From Clavelina lepadiformis (lineage: Eukaryota; Chordata; Ascidiacea; Aplousobranchia; Clavelinidae), in assembly GCF_947623445.1 (NCBI RefSeq), contig NC_135243.1, positions 23,630,479 to 23,694,478 on the forward strand: a stretch of 64,000 nucleotides of DNA, in the 5' to 3' direction. Shown piece after piece: positions 34,801 to 57,110 of this stretch. The position numbers and the translations under genes are program-made. Under the pieces are notes generated by a model, which worked only from the letters and a program-made list of their open reading frames with translations, was not told the origin of the DNA and made no database searches. Numbering within the stretch: position 1 is the first letter of the stretch; the number at the start of each line of letters is the position of its first letter.

Positions 34801-35700
34801 GGAGAGATGCGAGCCATGAAAGCCGAGATTCACCGCATGCAGGTGATGACATCGTGTCACGTCGTCATATGACGTCATTTCCTGTGTGATGACGGCGCGG
34901 TTATTGCAGGTGCGTCACACGCAGCTGATGAAGCAGCAGAGCCAGATGATTAGGGACATGGAGCAGGTCGTGTCGCGTCGTGAAACGATTGTAACGAGGG
35001 GAGAGGCGCAGTCCAAGATCGACAGGAAGACTCCGACCAAAGGAGCTTTCCAGAAGAAACTCAACGAGACTCGAAAGAAAATCAAACAGACACAGAAGGT
35101 TTGTCGCAACATTACATGATATCCATTAACTGATGACATTGCGTTGTTATAATGACGTCATAATGATGTCAGGATGCGGTGACGTGTGATGAAGATATTC
35201 GACAACTTCGCGAGAATCAGGCGGACCTAGGGAGGAATTTAGAAGAGAAACAACTTGTTGTCCAGCAACTGCAGGGCTCTGTTGACGCACTTGAGGGCGA
35301 CGTAGAACGACTCAACGAAGTGAAACGCTGGGTAAGAGATGAAAGTTGTGGGTTCAAATCCAGTCGACGGCACTTTTCCTTTTTTTCCAGAATTTGAATG
35401 AACTTGTATCGAGGCAAACCAAAGTAAAGCATCTCCAATCGCTCAAGGCCGGCAAATACACGCCGATATGTAAGACGGAAGGCGCGCTTGACAACGAGGT
35501 ACCCGAGTTGATATTAATTAATTCATCTTCCAAACCTGAGTGAGCTGAACCATTTTCATCCTCTCTTACAGATCCACAAACAGGAGGAGCGCTTCCATCA
35601 TTCTCTCAACATCTTGGACAGACTAAGCCAGGAATTCCCCCACGCCCAGCAAGCTCTAAGACACGTCATTGTGACGTACAGTGCGCAGGAAATAGAATAG
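28886..35700 (+). CDS. CCDC40: Coiled-coil domain-containing protein 40 (axonemal 96-nm ruler subunit)
   Basis: Twenty exons sum to 968 codons with every phase consistent: 28,886-28,902, 30,440-30,503, 30,769-30,874, 30,944-31,038, 31,144-31,290, 31,359-31,578, 31,698-31,855, 31,918-32,058, 32,124-32,227, 32,909-33,152, 33,249-33,431, 33,522-33,767, 33,869-34,082, 34,342-34,511, 34,571-34,662, 34,722-34,842, 34,910-35,098, 35,173-35,331, 35,391-35,498 and 35,572-35,700. The acidic N-terminus leads to the family hallmark [15 protein letters not shown] (about residues 105-120), and nearly all the rest is heptad coiled coil. Blocks such as [19 protein letters not shown] and EIHRMQVR align with vertebrate CCDC40. 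With CCDC39 it sets the spacing of inner dynein arms and the nexin-dynein complex in motile cilia and sperm tails. It is shorter than the human protein (about 1,140), mainly in the N-terminal acidic part. The start is the only ATG compatible with the short first exon. Confidence 0.95.
29060..29230. repeat. Old interspersed repeat shared with 46,905-47,060
   Basis: Words such as GAGAAATCGT, TTCAATTCT, TTCAAACAACCA (TTTAAACAACCA in the partner) and TGAAGATAAA occur in the same order near 46,910-47,045. The similarity is patchy, so the family and edges are unknown. It lies in CCDC40 intron 1. Confidence 0.35.
29741..29973. mobile_element. Possible degenerate pogo/Tigger-like MITE
   Basis: The left end CAGTAGAACCTGCCTAATAG resembles pogo-type termini. 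The right end, read in reverse, matches it at roughly two thirds of 27 positions. A TA precedes the left end, but the right-hand TA is not clear. It lies in CCDC40 intron 1. Confidence 0.4.
32261..32641. mobile_element. hAT-type MITE, 381 bases, perfect 8-base TSD
   Basis: Termini CAGTGTTTCTTAA and TTTAAGAAGCACTG are near-perfect inverted repeats, flanked on both sides by ATCCAGAT (32,253-32,260 and 32,642-32,649). The interior repeats GGGGTGAA words near both ends. It lies in CCDC40 intron 9, 33 bases after the donor, and does not touch splice sites. Confidence 0.93.
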
Positions 35701-35769
35701 TTTCATCATGATGACGTCAAAACTACTACTGCGTGCGCAATGTTTTTGCTTTTCATTGTTACTGTATTT

Positions 35770-35775
35770 AATAAA
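35770..35775 (+). terminator. Poly(A) signal for CCDC40
   Basis: AATAAA 70 bases after the CCDC40 stop; a second AATAAA is at about 35,894. Confidence 0.6.
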
Positions 35776-35927
35776 ATGGCCGAATAACAATGCTTTGCTT
35801 GATGACGTCAGGAAAACAATTACGTCCCCGCTTGACTGGATTGCACTGGAAATGTGTTAAAAATGGAACCGCATTCTGACCCACCTTGACAGAAATAAAG
35901 TGCCAGGCTAAACAGACACTGGAACCT

Positions 35928-35933
35928 TTTATT
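35928..35933 (-). terminator. Poly(A) signal for SEC14L1
   Basis: AATAAA on the minus strand about 270 bases after the SEC14L1 stop. The two 3' UTRs therefore come very close or overlap. Confidence 0.5.
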
Positions 35934-36202
35934 AAATATCTTTGATGTTAAAAGACAAATAAAACAAAATGAATGAGAACTGTTATGACGTAACAAACAA
36001 AAAGCGCGAAACTTGATTAAAGCGAGCAAATAATGATTCTTTTATGTTATTTTGGGCATTGTGATGTCACAATTGTGCACGTAACAACGAAAGTGCATTC
36101 ATTTGTCACAATGATTATATTGTGACGTTGAATAACGTGGAACTAAGTAAACTAAAATTGAGCAATAAAGGTTAGGCAGGGCTTGATGACGTCATACTCA
36201 AA

Positions 36203-45900
<9,698 letters not shown>

Positions 45901-48900
45901 TGTGAAAATAAGGTCACCAGCATGAAATTAACAAATAATTAAAATAAAATCTAAAAGTAAATAAATTTAACATTGAGTTTTAGATAGCCTAGGCCAATTA
46001 TCTTTTCTTAGGTCCAGTAAAAAAATTGAATGACTTGTGCCTCAGTTAACAAATTGTATTGCATTCAATCCCAACTTTTAATAATAGAAATCGAGACCAT
46101 GGCGTTACTGCCTGGTATGAGATCATTGTGTTAGTGGTTACTTTGAGCTTTTGTAAACAACACAAGCAATCGCACATGAAGAAACTGCAAAGACAAAAGC
46201 TAGGCCTTAAATTGTTTTAAGAAATACAGTAAGATCCGAACGACAAAAAAGGTATCCACGTTATCTGACATAAAACTGCTAGGAATATATTTCACCCCTA
46301 TATTTCCATATTATACAAATATTTCCCATGCAAATATTATTTCCCATGCAAATACAAATATTTCCCATGCATTTCACCCCTTCAATCCAAAAAACTTCAC
46401 TGTCCAACTCCAACACAGCAATTCAAAAACAGATATGCCAAATCAATAGCAAAAAACTAAGATTACGACAAATATTACACATCTATATATACTTCATTTT
46501 TTATATTTGCACACATAAATGTTCGTTTTAATTCAATGTCCAGAAAGCTTGCAATTTAAAAGAGAATGAAAATGGGTCAACAATTTCTATTGGTAAGTGA
46601 AGGCGATAGAAAAAATCTTGCCACCCAGTATCTCAGAAAGAGTCTATAGATTGTATCACAAGTTGACACAAAGTTGCATTTTCAGAACTGAGAATTATGT
46701 AACACTCGAAAGAATCTGTTACGAGAAGATAAATTTTGACTATTGTGCGGCCATGAATAGGGTTCCAGTATTACGGTTTAAATAGAAAGTCAAGTGTGTT
46801 AAAAGTTTACAGGATGTTTCTCTCGGGTGCGCAGCGGCCACGAAATACAAACCGGGTAACCGGCAGTCAGTGAAATACACTGCCCTGAACTGAAAACTAC
46901 AGTAGTTTTTGACGAGAAATCGTAAAGGTTAAGATGGCGTGCACTGAAGGTTCAATTCTTTGTTTATGTTTTAGACCAGGGTTATAAATAGTCGTTTAAA
47001 CAACCATATTTTCTTTGTTTATTTATTACAAACTGAAGATAAAGTCCAGCGATAAGTTGATAAACCTCATGCGTGCAGGTGTACACTTCCGCTAGCCTAT
47101 ACGCTGCCTAAAAACTCATCCATTTTATTATTCATAAAATAGCAACTTTTAGGAAAATTCATATATTGGCTTCCCGACTCTAACTTAGGAACTTGCGGGA
47201 CAATTAACAAAAGAATACCGGTCTACTTGACCAAGCTGAACGCGGGCTGAACTTTTTCACGTTCAAGCCGATTTAAAAAAGAGGCAAATTTAGCTGTTTA
47301 AACGCCGGGGCCTAGTTACATAACACAAGCAAATACTTGAAAATTCAGTAAACGAGGTTATGCCAGTAATTCGCGGTTCACCGAACACTGCCATACTTTC
47401 CACTCGAGTAAGGCTTCACACAGCCGTGCCCACAAGTTTTTCTCTTGATTATCTTATCTGGTGGTTTTCAAGAACAAACAAGTGGTTCCGCTTGATTGAG
47501 TTTGGCAAACAGCTGTTAAAAAAATTACATTTCTATGAAACTCATGAATGCAGATTGATATAATTTGCTTATCCTTATCTTATATTTTTTGCCATTGACT
47601 GTGGGAGAAAATTTGTGATAACCTTGTAGTAACAAAATATACGATGAAATACAAACAATTAACGAAGTAGGAAAAGGAGCAAAACATGAAAGCTTGGAAG
47701 CATGGAAGAAGTAACAGTGCAAGGTGTTAAGTACATGTATAAACAATGGTGCTCTAAAGATGTAAGCTATGCACGGCCAACAATAATTACTGCATTAAAG
47801 TTGCTGCATTAAAGTGATTGAAACATAAGAAGACATGACAGATCGACAACTCCAACGCTTACTAGCAAAACGTAACAAAGATGTTTTAGAATGTTTTATA
47901 CGAGCAGTAGGCCTACATGAAACTTTAAAGCTCATTATTAGCAAATTTACTGTCAAAATTTCTACAAATAATTAATTGGATCAAAACAAAATTGCGAAAC
48001 TTGATAAACCGTGGGGCAAACCGTTTGGTGGCGGCAGAGGTTTTTATTCTCCATTCTTGGGAAATGACAATCGTTCTGAACTCATTTTAGGGAATTTCTT
48101 TAACAACAGTTCAAGTGAGTCGCAGTTTGTTTAGTTTCAACAGCGTAGTTCGCAGCCAGTATGACGTTTTCCTTGCGCTACATTTCTATAGAATGTATAT
48201 ATAATGAATATACATGTCAGATGCCATTATACAGCTTTCGAGGTTCTTGGTCCTAACGAGCCCTAGTTTGGAGGATAATTCTAAATTCGGGCAATAGTGT
48301 ATAAAAAATCAGAAAAATAAAATAAAATAAAATATGTGTGACAATCGGAGCTCACACAGAGACTAGCTCGGTAACCGGGGTTCAAAGGATGAGAAATCAT
48401 CGCCGGGTTTAAGTTGTGAAAAGACGCTCTAAAGCTATTATCATTTCACAATAAACGCCAAGATCTCGTTTTGCTTCTCCACTGCAAGATAAAGAATATA
48501 TTTTGCTTTTCTTGAAAACGGATTCGATTCTCGGAAAAAATCATCCTGCATTTGCAACAGGTTTTAATTTTAAGGAGATTATTAAATATAAGTTAGTATT
48601 ACCAGTATACCGGTTGTGTTTAATGGTGCATAGGCTTATAATATTCTTCTATCCAGGCCAATTTTCGTCTATATCTGTAGCTTATATGGACAGTTGTGCG
48701 CAGCCATCTATATTTGGCCGTGAGAGCATACAAGTAGCTCTGCGTGTGCTGTAGTTTGGTAAATTTAGAATTAGGCTAAAGTAGAAAATAAAGGCAATCA
48801 AATTGACCAACGAAGTTCGCAACAACTACACACAAATAAGCAAACCTTTAGTTAAAACTTATGTACCGGTAAACTTATGATTTACATTTAAATTTTTGCC

Positions 48901-51502
48901 AGTGTTTATCCAGTTTTATTTAAGTTATGAATATGCAAAGAAATTTAAGTATGTATATAGGCTAGATGTATAAATATCATGATGTGATAAATGTCGCATA
49001 CTAATTAAATTATACATGTAGGTGATTGGAAGTTTTCTTAAGACTTTGCATGTTCCAGACGATTTCCTGACCCGCGTTTTACAGCAAGCGTTCCCATGTT
49101 TTTTTTATTATGACGTTTTTCCTGTTCTAATTCCTAGAAGTGCTCAGTTTAACCAACCAGTTGCGGCAATACAATAATTACTTCAGAGTAGGTAGCTCAT
49201 GGAACGGTGTACCGATTTACTTCAGTTCAACACGATGTACCCGTATGCTAGTATATGAAGGTTCTATATAATCAGCATGATATGGTAGCTTCAGTTGCTG
49301 TTGCTTGATCATATTAGACAGCAATAAGTAATAATTGTCCAAGAGTCATTTTTGAAACAGAGATGTAAATGGTTGGTAAGAACAGGTAAGAGTGGTCGCC
49401 AGTCAGCAACGTGTTGAGATAAGGTACGACCTGGAAAGATCTTCAGGTTATTCAAGTTGCGATGATGAGACACAGTAAAAGTTTACTATTTGCTTTACAC
49501 CGGATTGTGTCATGGATTACCTCAATGGATATAACATGTCAGTCAAAGAATGTTTGTGATCAATAACATGGGAAATATGGTGTCTACAATCAATTTCCAA
49601 CTCATTGCAAAGTCAGTGTTATTATATTATTGTGTAGGGAACAGTAATAAAAGATACTTATATCCTTGCTTTAACGAATTTCAAAACAGCAAACAGGATA
49701 AATCGGACCGAATACTCGCTGCCAGTGACATCATATTTTAACAATATGACGTCATTGTGTTATCATGCCAGTAGTGTAATAAAGTATTTAAAGAAAATTT
49801 GTAACTATATCTGAGTGCAATATTTATTAGGAGATATTATTAAATATGCTTCGGCGGCAATGTATGATCAAATTCACAATTCTCTATATACGGTAGTTAC
49901 GTTGCTCAAGGGAAAGTACGTTTGATGGCAAAGTTTTGTTATATGGTATTGTGATGTTACACAGCAATAAAACTCATTCACGTATATTTTAATGCTTCAA
50001 AATGTACTTTATTTTATAGTTTTTTTATGCTTCATTTCGACAAAAATCTTTTCTCGAAAGCTTCAATGCGCATGATTTATTCAATGATGCTGGACTTTAT
50101 ACTTTTTGTTTTTTCAATCTCAAAATCTTCAATTAAAGAGCCGGTAAGTTGGTTTCGCTAATTCAAAATCATTTGTAAAACAATTAGACACAAAACTCGA
50201 ACAAAAATTCGCATATTGCATATTTTTACAACTGTACAAACTGTGGCTGCTACGGTCAGCAGTAATCGGGATCACACAACGGTGCTATCTACGGGCACGC
50301 AGTGTTTCAAAGTACGCTTAAACAATATTTTGAGAGTGTTTGGCTATAATTTAAAAATATTTATCTTTTCAGTAAACTAGACGTTTATATGACGTGTTGG
50401 AAAGCTTTAGTTTCCATGGAAACAAGTCTTAATTACGCAATCCTTTACTTAGTGGCGTTATTTCTTTACAGATTGCTACAAAGTTCATAATAGTTATTGA
50501 TATGGTATTTACCATACCAATTTTTCCATATGTTCATGTTATTGTCGACTTTGCAGTTAGCTGCTTGATTGACATACAATGCTCCACGTGGACCATAATC
50601 ATGCTTTGCTTTAACACAATCAACGTTTGTGTGTTCATGTGAGCCTTTGTTAAATCGGAAGTAATTCGCTCCGATGCTTCTTCTTGTCAGCTGATTGTTC
50701 GAAGCGTATGGCGGGATTATATCCCTTAAACAGGTTGGAAACTGAGCGCTGGATTTAGATTGTAAAAACGTTCGCCATGGATCAATATCTATTGTTTAAC
50801 GCGCTTTATTTCAACGAGACCACGGCGTCATAATTGCTGAGTGGTTTTAAGTTTTTCACAAAAAACATTTATCTAGACGTTTCAGGCTACGCTTTTTGTA
50901 TAAATGTAGATAAAAGTGTACAACAAAAGCATCAGCTAATTTTTCCATTGTTTTGCAACTTAAAATTGATCAAATTGATCAAAGATCAATTTTTTACTTG
51001 CCAGGTCCATCTACAAATTCCTATCGATTGGGAGAGAATTTATGAGCTGGCTGGCTCACAACCAACAGCATATTAAATGATCATTGCAAGTATTCCACTG
51101 TCAGTAATCTTGTTGCCGTCTTTAAACATTAATATTTAATTAACTGTCAACATAAAAGTGACTTAAACAACGCCATCAAACGGAATAAGTTTATCAAATG
51201 ATCTCATATTTTGGTGCATTGTTGTAAGTTGTCATTCATAAATTTTCTAAGCGTTTTAGATGTGTAATATCTTATTAAACTTCTATTCTAACAAAATACT
51301 ATGATACTAAACGCTTTATTTGCGAACAGTTACGCCCGGTAGAGGGAGGTAAGGAGGAGATCAGCAATAAACTCACCCTGATTTCAGCTTCATGATTTGG
51401 TTTCTGGTAAGATTTTGTTCAACTTTGAAAATTTAGTGATTGGACGTGAAATTAAATTTTTCAACAATACGCGAAAGACGATGGAGTTTTGATGATATAT
51501 AT
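45901..51502. other. Gene-poor spacer 5' of SEC14L1
   Basis: I find no supported coding block in this 5.6 kb. It holds a short ATTTCCCATGCAAATA-type tandem repeat (about 46,310-46,375), the second copy of the patchy repeat from 29,060 (46,905-47,060), and AAATA low-complexity sequence near 48,310. Scattered open frames (46,328-46,531, 47,360-47,563, 48,503-48,754 and 49,550-49,741) have no motif. TGACGTCA is almost absent here. Confidence 0.5.
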
Positions 51503-51940
51503 CAGGGGTGTCCGTGTCCAACCTTTTTGGCCAAAGGGCCACATGCGATTTACGAATGATTGCGCGGGCCACTTGAGTGTTTAATGCTAATTTCTAATTA
51601 AAACACTCACACCAAAATTCTAATTTCAGAAATAAATTGTGATGCAATAAAATTAACTTGAATAGTTGTGCACCCCTGCACTAAAGACTATAGTATATTA
51701 TCTATCTATTGCTCTATTATCTATATTATCTATTATCTCTACTATCTATTGCTCTATAGTATAGAGTCATAGACAAAGAAAGCAAACAATAAATGCCAAT
51801 TTCTCGGAATGTAAGTTCGCCATAAATCACATAGGCGATTCAGTTGATAATATAAGTCATTTCGAAAAATACCGCGCGGGCCACTCAGAACATTCCCGCA
51901 GGCCAAATGTGGCCCGCGGGCCACGGGTTGGACACCCCTG
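51503..51940. mobile_element. hAT-type MITE, 438 bases, perfect 8-base TSD
   Basis: Left end CAGGGGTGTCC, with CCAACC further in, pairs with right end GGTTGGACACCCCTG. Sub-terminal GGGCCAC words occur at both ends. Flanks are ATATATAT on both sides (51,495-51,502 and 51,941-51,948), although the site is itself a TA run. The interior carries a CTATTATCTAT microsatellite at about 51,690-51,760. Confidence 0.9.
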
Positions 51941-51948
51941 ATATATAT

Positions 51949-53563
51949 GGTGTTGTTATACATCTGTGTATTACGATTTAATATTTATATTATGTGCTGT
52001 AGATGATGATGATATGTCGTAATGTATTTAACAACAGCAGCTCATTAAAAAGTTGATGAAGTGCGAATTTTCTTAAAACACATTCATCTGTCCGCGGTGT
52101 ATTGAGGACGAAGTCACGTGATCGACTTTATCTAAAGGTTGGTGTTTGTATTTCGGCTTCAATAAAAATTAAACACATTTCGTAGATAATTAATATTCAC
52201 TTTGACGCTTGAAGCTTCGTTAATGATTTTGGAATTCAATGTTTAACGGCACCTTAGTTTATGTGAAAGACATTTTCACCCCATGTCACCTTGATGAGAC
52301 GGTTAGGTGTGTGGTCAGGCAGGTGGCGCTGTTACTCTTCATAGAGCCGCTCTATAACCTTTGCCCGCTTCCAACCCGTGAGTGATGTCGCAATGTGCGT
52401 CTGTGCTAAGTTGCAACAAGCACTAACTCACTAAATTAAAACTGTCATAATCTTAGTCTTGCGTTTTGGGACCGGGTCTTTGTGACATTTCCCGCACACA
52501 ATTGGACACCACCGACAACTCCTATGTATTTCCAGAAGACAATTTATTGTCTTGACAAATGGTGGCCCAAACCATATGTGATTTTGTGCTATAGTTTTTG
52601 CATTTGCAATTATTACAATTACAGTCTGATTATTAACTTGCTTATACCGAGCATGCGTTAATTGATGTTAAGTAACTTATTAAGTTCCAATTTCGTGCTA
52701 CATTTGCAGACAACCGTAAAGTTCGTCTCAGTTATTCTTTCTGCTGCTACAATGTTCCTATTAGCGAAAACGACAATTGTTTTGCAATAAAGGTCAAATA
52801 TTTAATGCTTTTTCCGCCAGTAATTCGCCATGAAAGCATTTACCAAGTTGCCGGTAAAATTTTCTCACAGGTTCCAGATGTGCTTGTAAGTTTTTTTCAT
52901 AAAACTGTCACTGTAACGCTTTATTTTAACCCAACCGTCATTTTATATTTATCTAAACCTTTGCCTAAAGCGGTTTCACGTGACGGTCGCCAAAGAATGG
53001 TTTCGGCTGAAATGTGTGACGTAATTTCACTACGTTGGCACCAAATGTTTTTTAGCGATTTATAACATAGAAGAAAAATATCTAAAAACCTTTTCACTTA
53101 ATCTAATAAAATCACCATTTTTTGAAAAAGCAAAACTCCCCACAGTTAATTAACTGTTTAAACTCTTATATAGAAGATAGAAAATCACGGTAGTGCGTTC
53201 GCAGCCGAGTAAAGTGTTAAATTATTTTTGAAACAATCTTTTAAATGTGTTGTTTCATATTTTACAGATACCAAGTTTGACCCAACTTATTCCCGAAAGC
53301 AGGTTTCCAAGCATTAACAACCTTTCATGCGATTGTCAAATTTGCTGATAGGTAAAGGAGAAAGATTTCGAACATCACCGAGGTAAGGTGATCAATTTTA
53401 TTCTAACTTTCGAATTGTGATGAACAATAAGAGGCAAATATATATAGGAATATATCGTTTAACGTGCGTTAAATGTTTTAGGCTTTGGTGGAAATTTTAA
53501 TTTTTAAATTTTACAAATCTGCGACCACAGCGCGTTGCATTAAGATGCCACTGAATAAATCAC
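51949..53563. other. Spacer without a supported gene
   Basis: An ATG-initiated frame at 52,805-53,065 (86 codons) shows no family feature. A segment near 52,997-53,050 (TGAAATGTGTGACG) resembles 54,546-54,610, so this area seems to share in the local repeat build-up. Confidence 0.45.
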
Positions 53564-53705
53564 TGCGGAATATTCGCCTCGTAGCAAGTACCGCGTGCGA
53601 ACACATTTCGTCCCTAGATCTGCAGCACAATCGTCATTCCTTTTTCTAAATCTTTTACCAAATCGGAAATAAATCAGTGCATTGTTAATCACGTGCCGAT
53701 GCAAT
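53564..53705. repeat. Local repeat R1
   Basis: Starts GCGGAATATTCGCCTC and contains TTTTTCTAAATCTTTTACC and GGAAATAAATCAGTGCATTG. It is the shortest and most diverged of three copies. Confidence 0.85.
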
Positions 53706-54725
53706 GGATTTTGATTGGTTGATACGCATCACGTGGTTTAAGATTGAAAAGAGCTATGGGCGGGTGTGTTGGCTGTGCTAGTTGTTACCAAATATTTCCT
53801 TTATTACTTTTAAGCTTATTTAAACCTTGTTCATCTTGTCACGTTTCCTCATGCATTAACGCATGCTATTAACAGCTGGCTTCATTTTTTGTCACCACAG
53901 TAATTTGAACAAAAGTAAAATAACTGATGACGCGAAATTACTTCTTTACAATCCGCTATAAATCCGCCATCTTGTTTAGTCTCGAACAGTCCTGGGCGTT
54001 GTATTGTGTTATATCGCATAGATACGAGGCCAAAGCTTGATACGTGCTAAAAGATCGTTGACTTCACTTTCGTTTGCTCGAGTAGTAAAATGTGAAGTAA
54101 ATTGATGATGACCTGACAACGTTGGACTTATAACTCTTGCAAAATGTTCTTTCAACTTCCCGCCGTCAATTAACCGGTCACACACGTTTGTCAGCAATTT
54201 GCATTGAACGCTCTTGTTGGCGATTAACTTCGCCCAACCTGGATAATTCTCGTTCGGAAAACTCAATCAGCCAATGGTCCTCTTAAACTTCGAATAGTTG
54301 CAAAGTTCCATGCGAATAGCATAGAAGTCATTGTGGTTAAAACATTCAATCTACATCCCATGATGACCGAGATCAAAACGAAGCAGAAATTAACAAACTG
54401 GTACAATTTAACATAACTTACAACAATTAAAATTTTTATGAAATCATCACAAGTATTTTGGTTTCACCCCATCGTAGCTGCCTGGTCGACCCAAGTCCTT
54501 CATTAAATCGGTTAATCACGTGACTAACAACAAGGAAAGATATCGGTTGAAATGTGTGACGCGGTTTTAGTTGGTTATCGGCTTCGACATGAAATGTTTT
54601 TAACAAGAATAAAATGTCGCATAACTTATATTTTATTTTGTTGGACGGAGCTTCATAGCTGCCCTATAACAACCAGGTAAGCGCAACAAGAGCCCATTAC
54701 ATTGATATACAATTATGAGATAACA

Positions 54726-54930
54726 GCGGAATATTCGCCTCTTAGTACGACATGCAAACATATTTCGTCTCTAGATCTAAGCTGCAGCAAAATCGTCATT
54801 TCCTTTTTCTAAATCTTTACCAAATCGGAAATAAATCACTGCATTGTTAATCACGTGACGATAGGATAGGAAGCGAACAATTAGAATTGTGATTCAGGTT
54901 ATTCGTGATTTGCCACGTATCAGCCCGAGC
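54726..54930. repeat. Local repeat R2
   Basis: Same order of words as R1, extended by about 85 bases (GGATAGGAAGCGAACAATTA to CACGTATCAGCCCGAGC) that are shared with R3. A second partial start (GGGGAATATTCGCCTCTTAG) follows at about 54,950. Confidence 0.9.
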
Positions 54931-55302
54931 GATTATCATTAGATTACAGGGGAATATTCGCCTCTTAGTTCTGTAAGGAAGATTTTCTCGTTCATGTAGC
55001 CAGGCTTTATTTCACGTTTACGATAAACCACAACACCCTTAACTGCGAGTAACTATAGACTGTGTAGTGTTATCACACGTAAATTAAACAAACCGATGAT
55101 CTTTAAAAAGCCACATTTAATTGGTCACAGCCAGACACCACTAAGAACCCCTTTTGCCCCCTACAAAAAGCGCACGACCTTTATATTTGACAAGGGTGTC
55201 GATTTCGTTAAGAATAAACACGCCAAGATGCTAATTAGTAAAAACACTTCAAACGAACACCCAATGATAAGCAACCGTGCATTACGTGGGGAACACAGTT
55301 CG

Positions 55303-55494
55303 TAACAATACGACATGAAAACACATTTCGTTTCTAGATCTAAGCTGTAGCGAAATCGTCATTTCCTTTTTCTAAATCTTTTACCAAATCGGAAATAAAT
55401 CACTGCATTGCTAATCACGTGAGGGTAGGATAGGAAGCGAACAATTAGAATTGTGATTCAGGTTATTCGGGATTTGCCACGTATCAGCCCGAGC
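55303..55494. repeat. Local repeat R3
   Basis: About 190 bases nearly identical to 54,739-54,930. The GCGGAATATT start is missing. Confidence 0.9.
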
Positions 55495-57110
55495 TTTAAA
55501 ATGTAATACGTCACAATCGTCGCCATTTTGTTTTATTTGTAACAGTTCTATGACTTGATTTATGTATTAAATGATACTGCTTCTGAAATTAGTAAAGAAT
55601 GAAATACAAAAGATCAAAAAACATTCATTCCACCTGGAGCATGACAAATGCTTCATCATAACATTGATAGATTTTTATAAAGCAAATACGTTGTCAAATT
55701 ACGTGCTTGAAGATCACGATTTGGTGTCTTCATTCTAAACTAGTTTGCCAACTGTTTTTGATATGTTATCTTTGGTTCAAATTTATCGTCGAAAAAACTT
55801 TCATTGGTGTTAGCAACTGTCCAATTCAGCAAATAGGAATGATGTTGTTTTACCTGCACATAAATGAAGGAATTTTGATGTGTTTTTTGACAAGGTTTTG
55901 TGGTTTAGGTTGCGGCATCGCTTTCTAAGAACGCTGTATTTCGTTTTGTATTTTTACAATGATGCCACGGCTCTGGTTGCTATCATTCTACATTTCTTAG
56001 CAAGAATAGCGGCAAAACTTACTTTTCCTTGCCTGTAGCGGAGAGAGACATGTTTCATTCTTTAACGGCGATTTTGTCGCCTAATACAGAGATACTTGCG
56101 GTAAGCTACATTGTAAGCCACGTTTCTGAGCTCTATCCGCGCAATCTAAACGTTATCACAGAAAGAAACCACCTTTTTAAAAATGTACGACGGAGTACAG
56201 TTTGCCGTATGGGTTGCTTGCACGTCAAACGGTCGCGTTTCGTTTCGTTAGCAAGTTCGCGCACTATCTTAAAATTGGAGTGTAGAAAAACTAATTTGAT
56301 TGATGGAGACCAGCCTGGTGGTCTTGCGAGAGAGAGAATTCGAACTTCACTGAGAAAATGTCTTAAATTTTACACTTAATTACAAGTTGACAATTGCAAG
56401 AGTTGAAAACACACGCATAACTTCCTTATATGGTTAAAAACGCGTTTGACGTTCATGCCAATGATGATGGAGTTACGTGAAGGTAGAAGCCTATGAGTTG
56501 GTTTGGCCCGATGCTTACTTTATTTTACCTTCCCCAACGCACACATTTTTATTGAAATCTTCAACCTATTCTACGTATTTTGAATCGTTTTCAAATTGGA
56601 AATATTTTACTGTAACTTTAATCACGTGATGATGCCATAGGAATGTGATTGGTTGACGATTATATCGTGACGCAAAATTACCTTCTTCATAAGCCGCTAT
56701 ATTTCAGCATCAGCCATCTTGTTTTGGGTGCAACAAACCCGGCCGTTATTTCTTATATTTTATGGAAACGTCAAAGCGTGAAGTTAAAACTCTTTAGTTG
56801 CGTTCACTCGTTATTGAGAAATCAAAGTAATCTGTCAAGTTTCAGCAAATCACAGCAATTAAATCACGGTTTTAATTTTTTCACAAATTGCTCAGGCCGT
56901 CTCGTATCTTACGATGTTAACAAAGGTCTTAACATTATTTCCTTCATCATATCCACTGCATTGTTTTATCACAACCGTTTCCTTAAATTATAACGCTTTG
57001 TTTGTATCTTATATGACGCATCGTGCCATACGCGCCTAATTATTCACCCAATCGAAGAATGTCTTCGATCATTTCAGTTGTATCAGGCGAGAGAACCAGA
57101 CGCGAGTAAA
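55495..57110. other. 5' flank of the ZP gene
   Basis: No supported gene. A segment at about 56,635-56,725 (TGTGATTGGTTGA, TGACGCAAAATTACCTTCTT, CCGCTATA, GCCATCTTGTTTT) resembles 53,712-53,980 with the same words in the same order. This part of the ZP upstream region therefore seems to have a decayed duplicate. The open frames at 56,029-56,379 and 56,649-56,993 lack motifs. Confidence 0.5.

Noticed and set aside
35345-35375. GGTTCAAATCC, a Pol III B-box-like word, in a 59-base CCDC40 intron
   Set aside because: There is no A box or cloverleaf around it; a single 11-base word can occur by chance.
56029-56993. Two plus-strand open frames of 114-116 codons before the ZP gene
   Set aside because: No ATG in good context, no domain, and part lies in a duplicated promoter-like segment.
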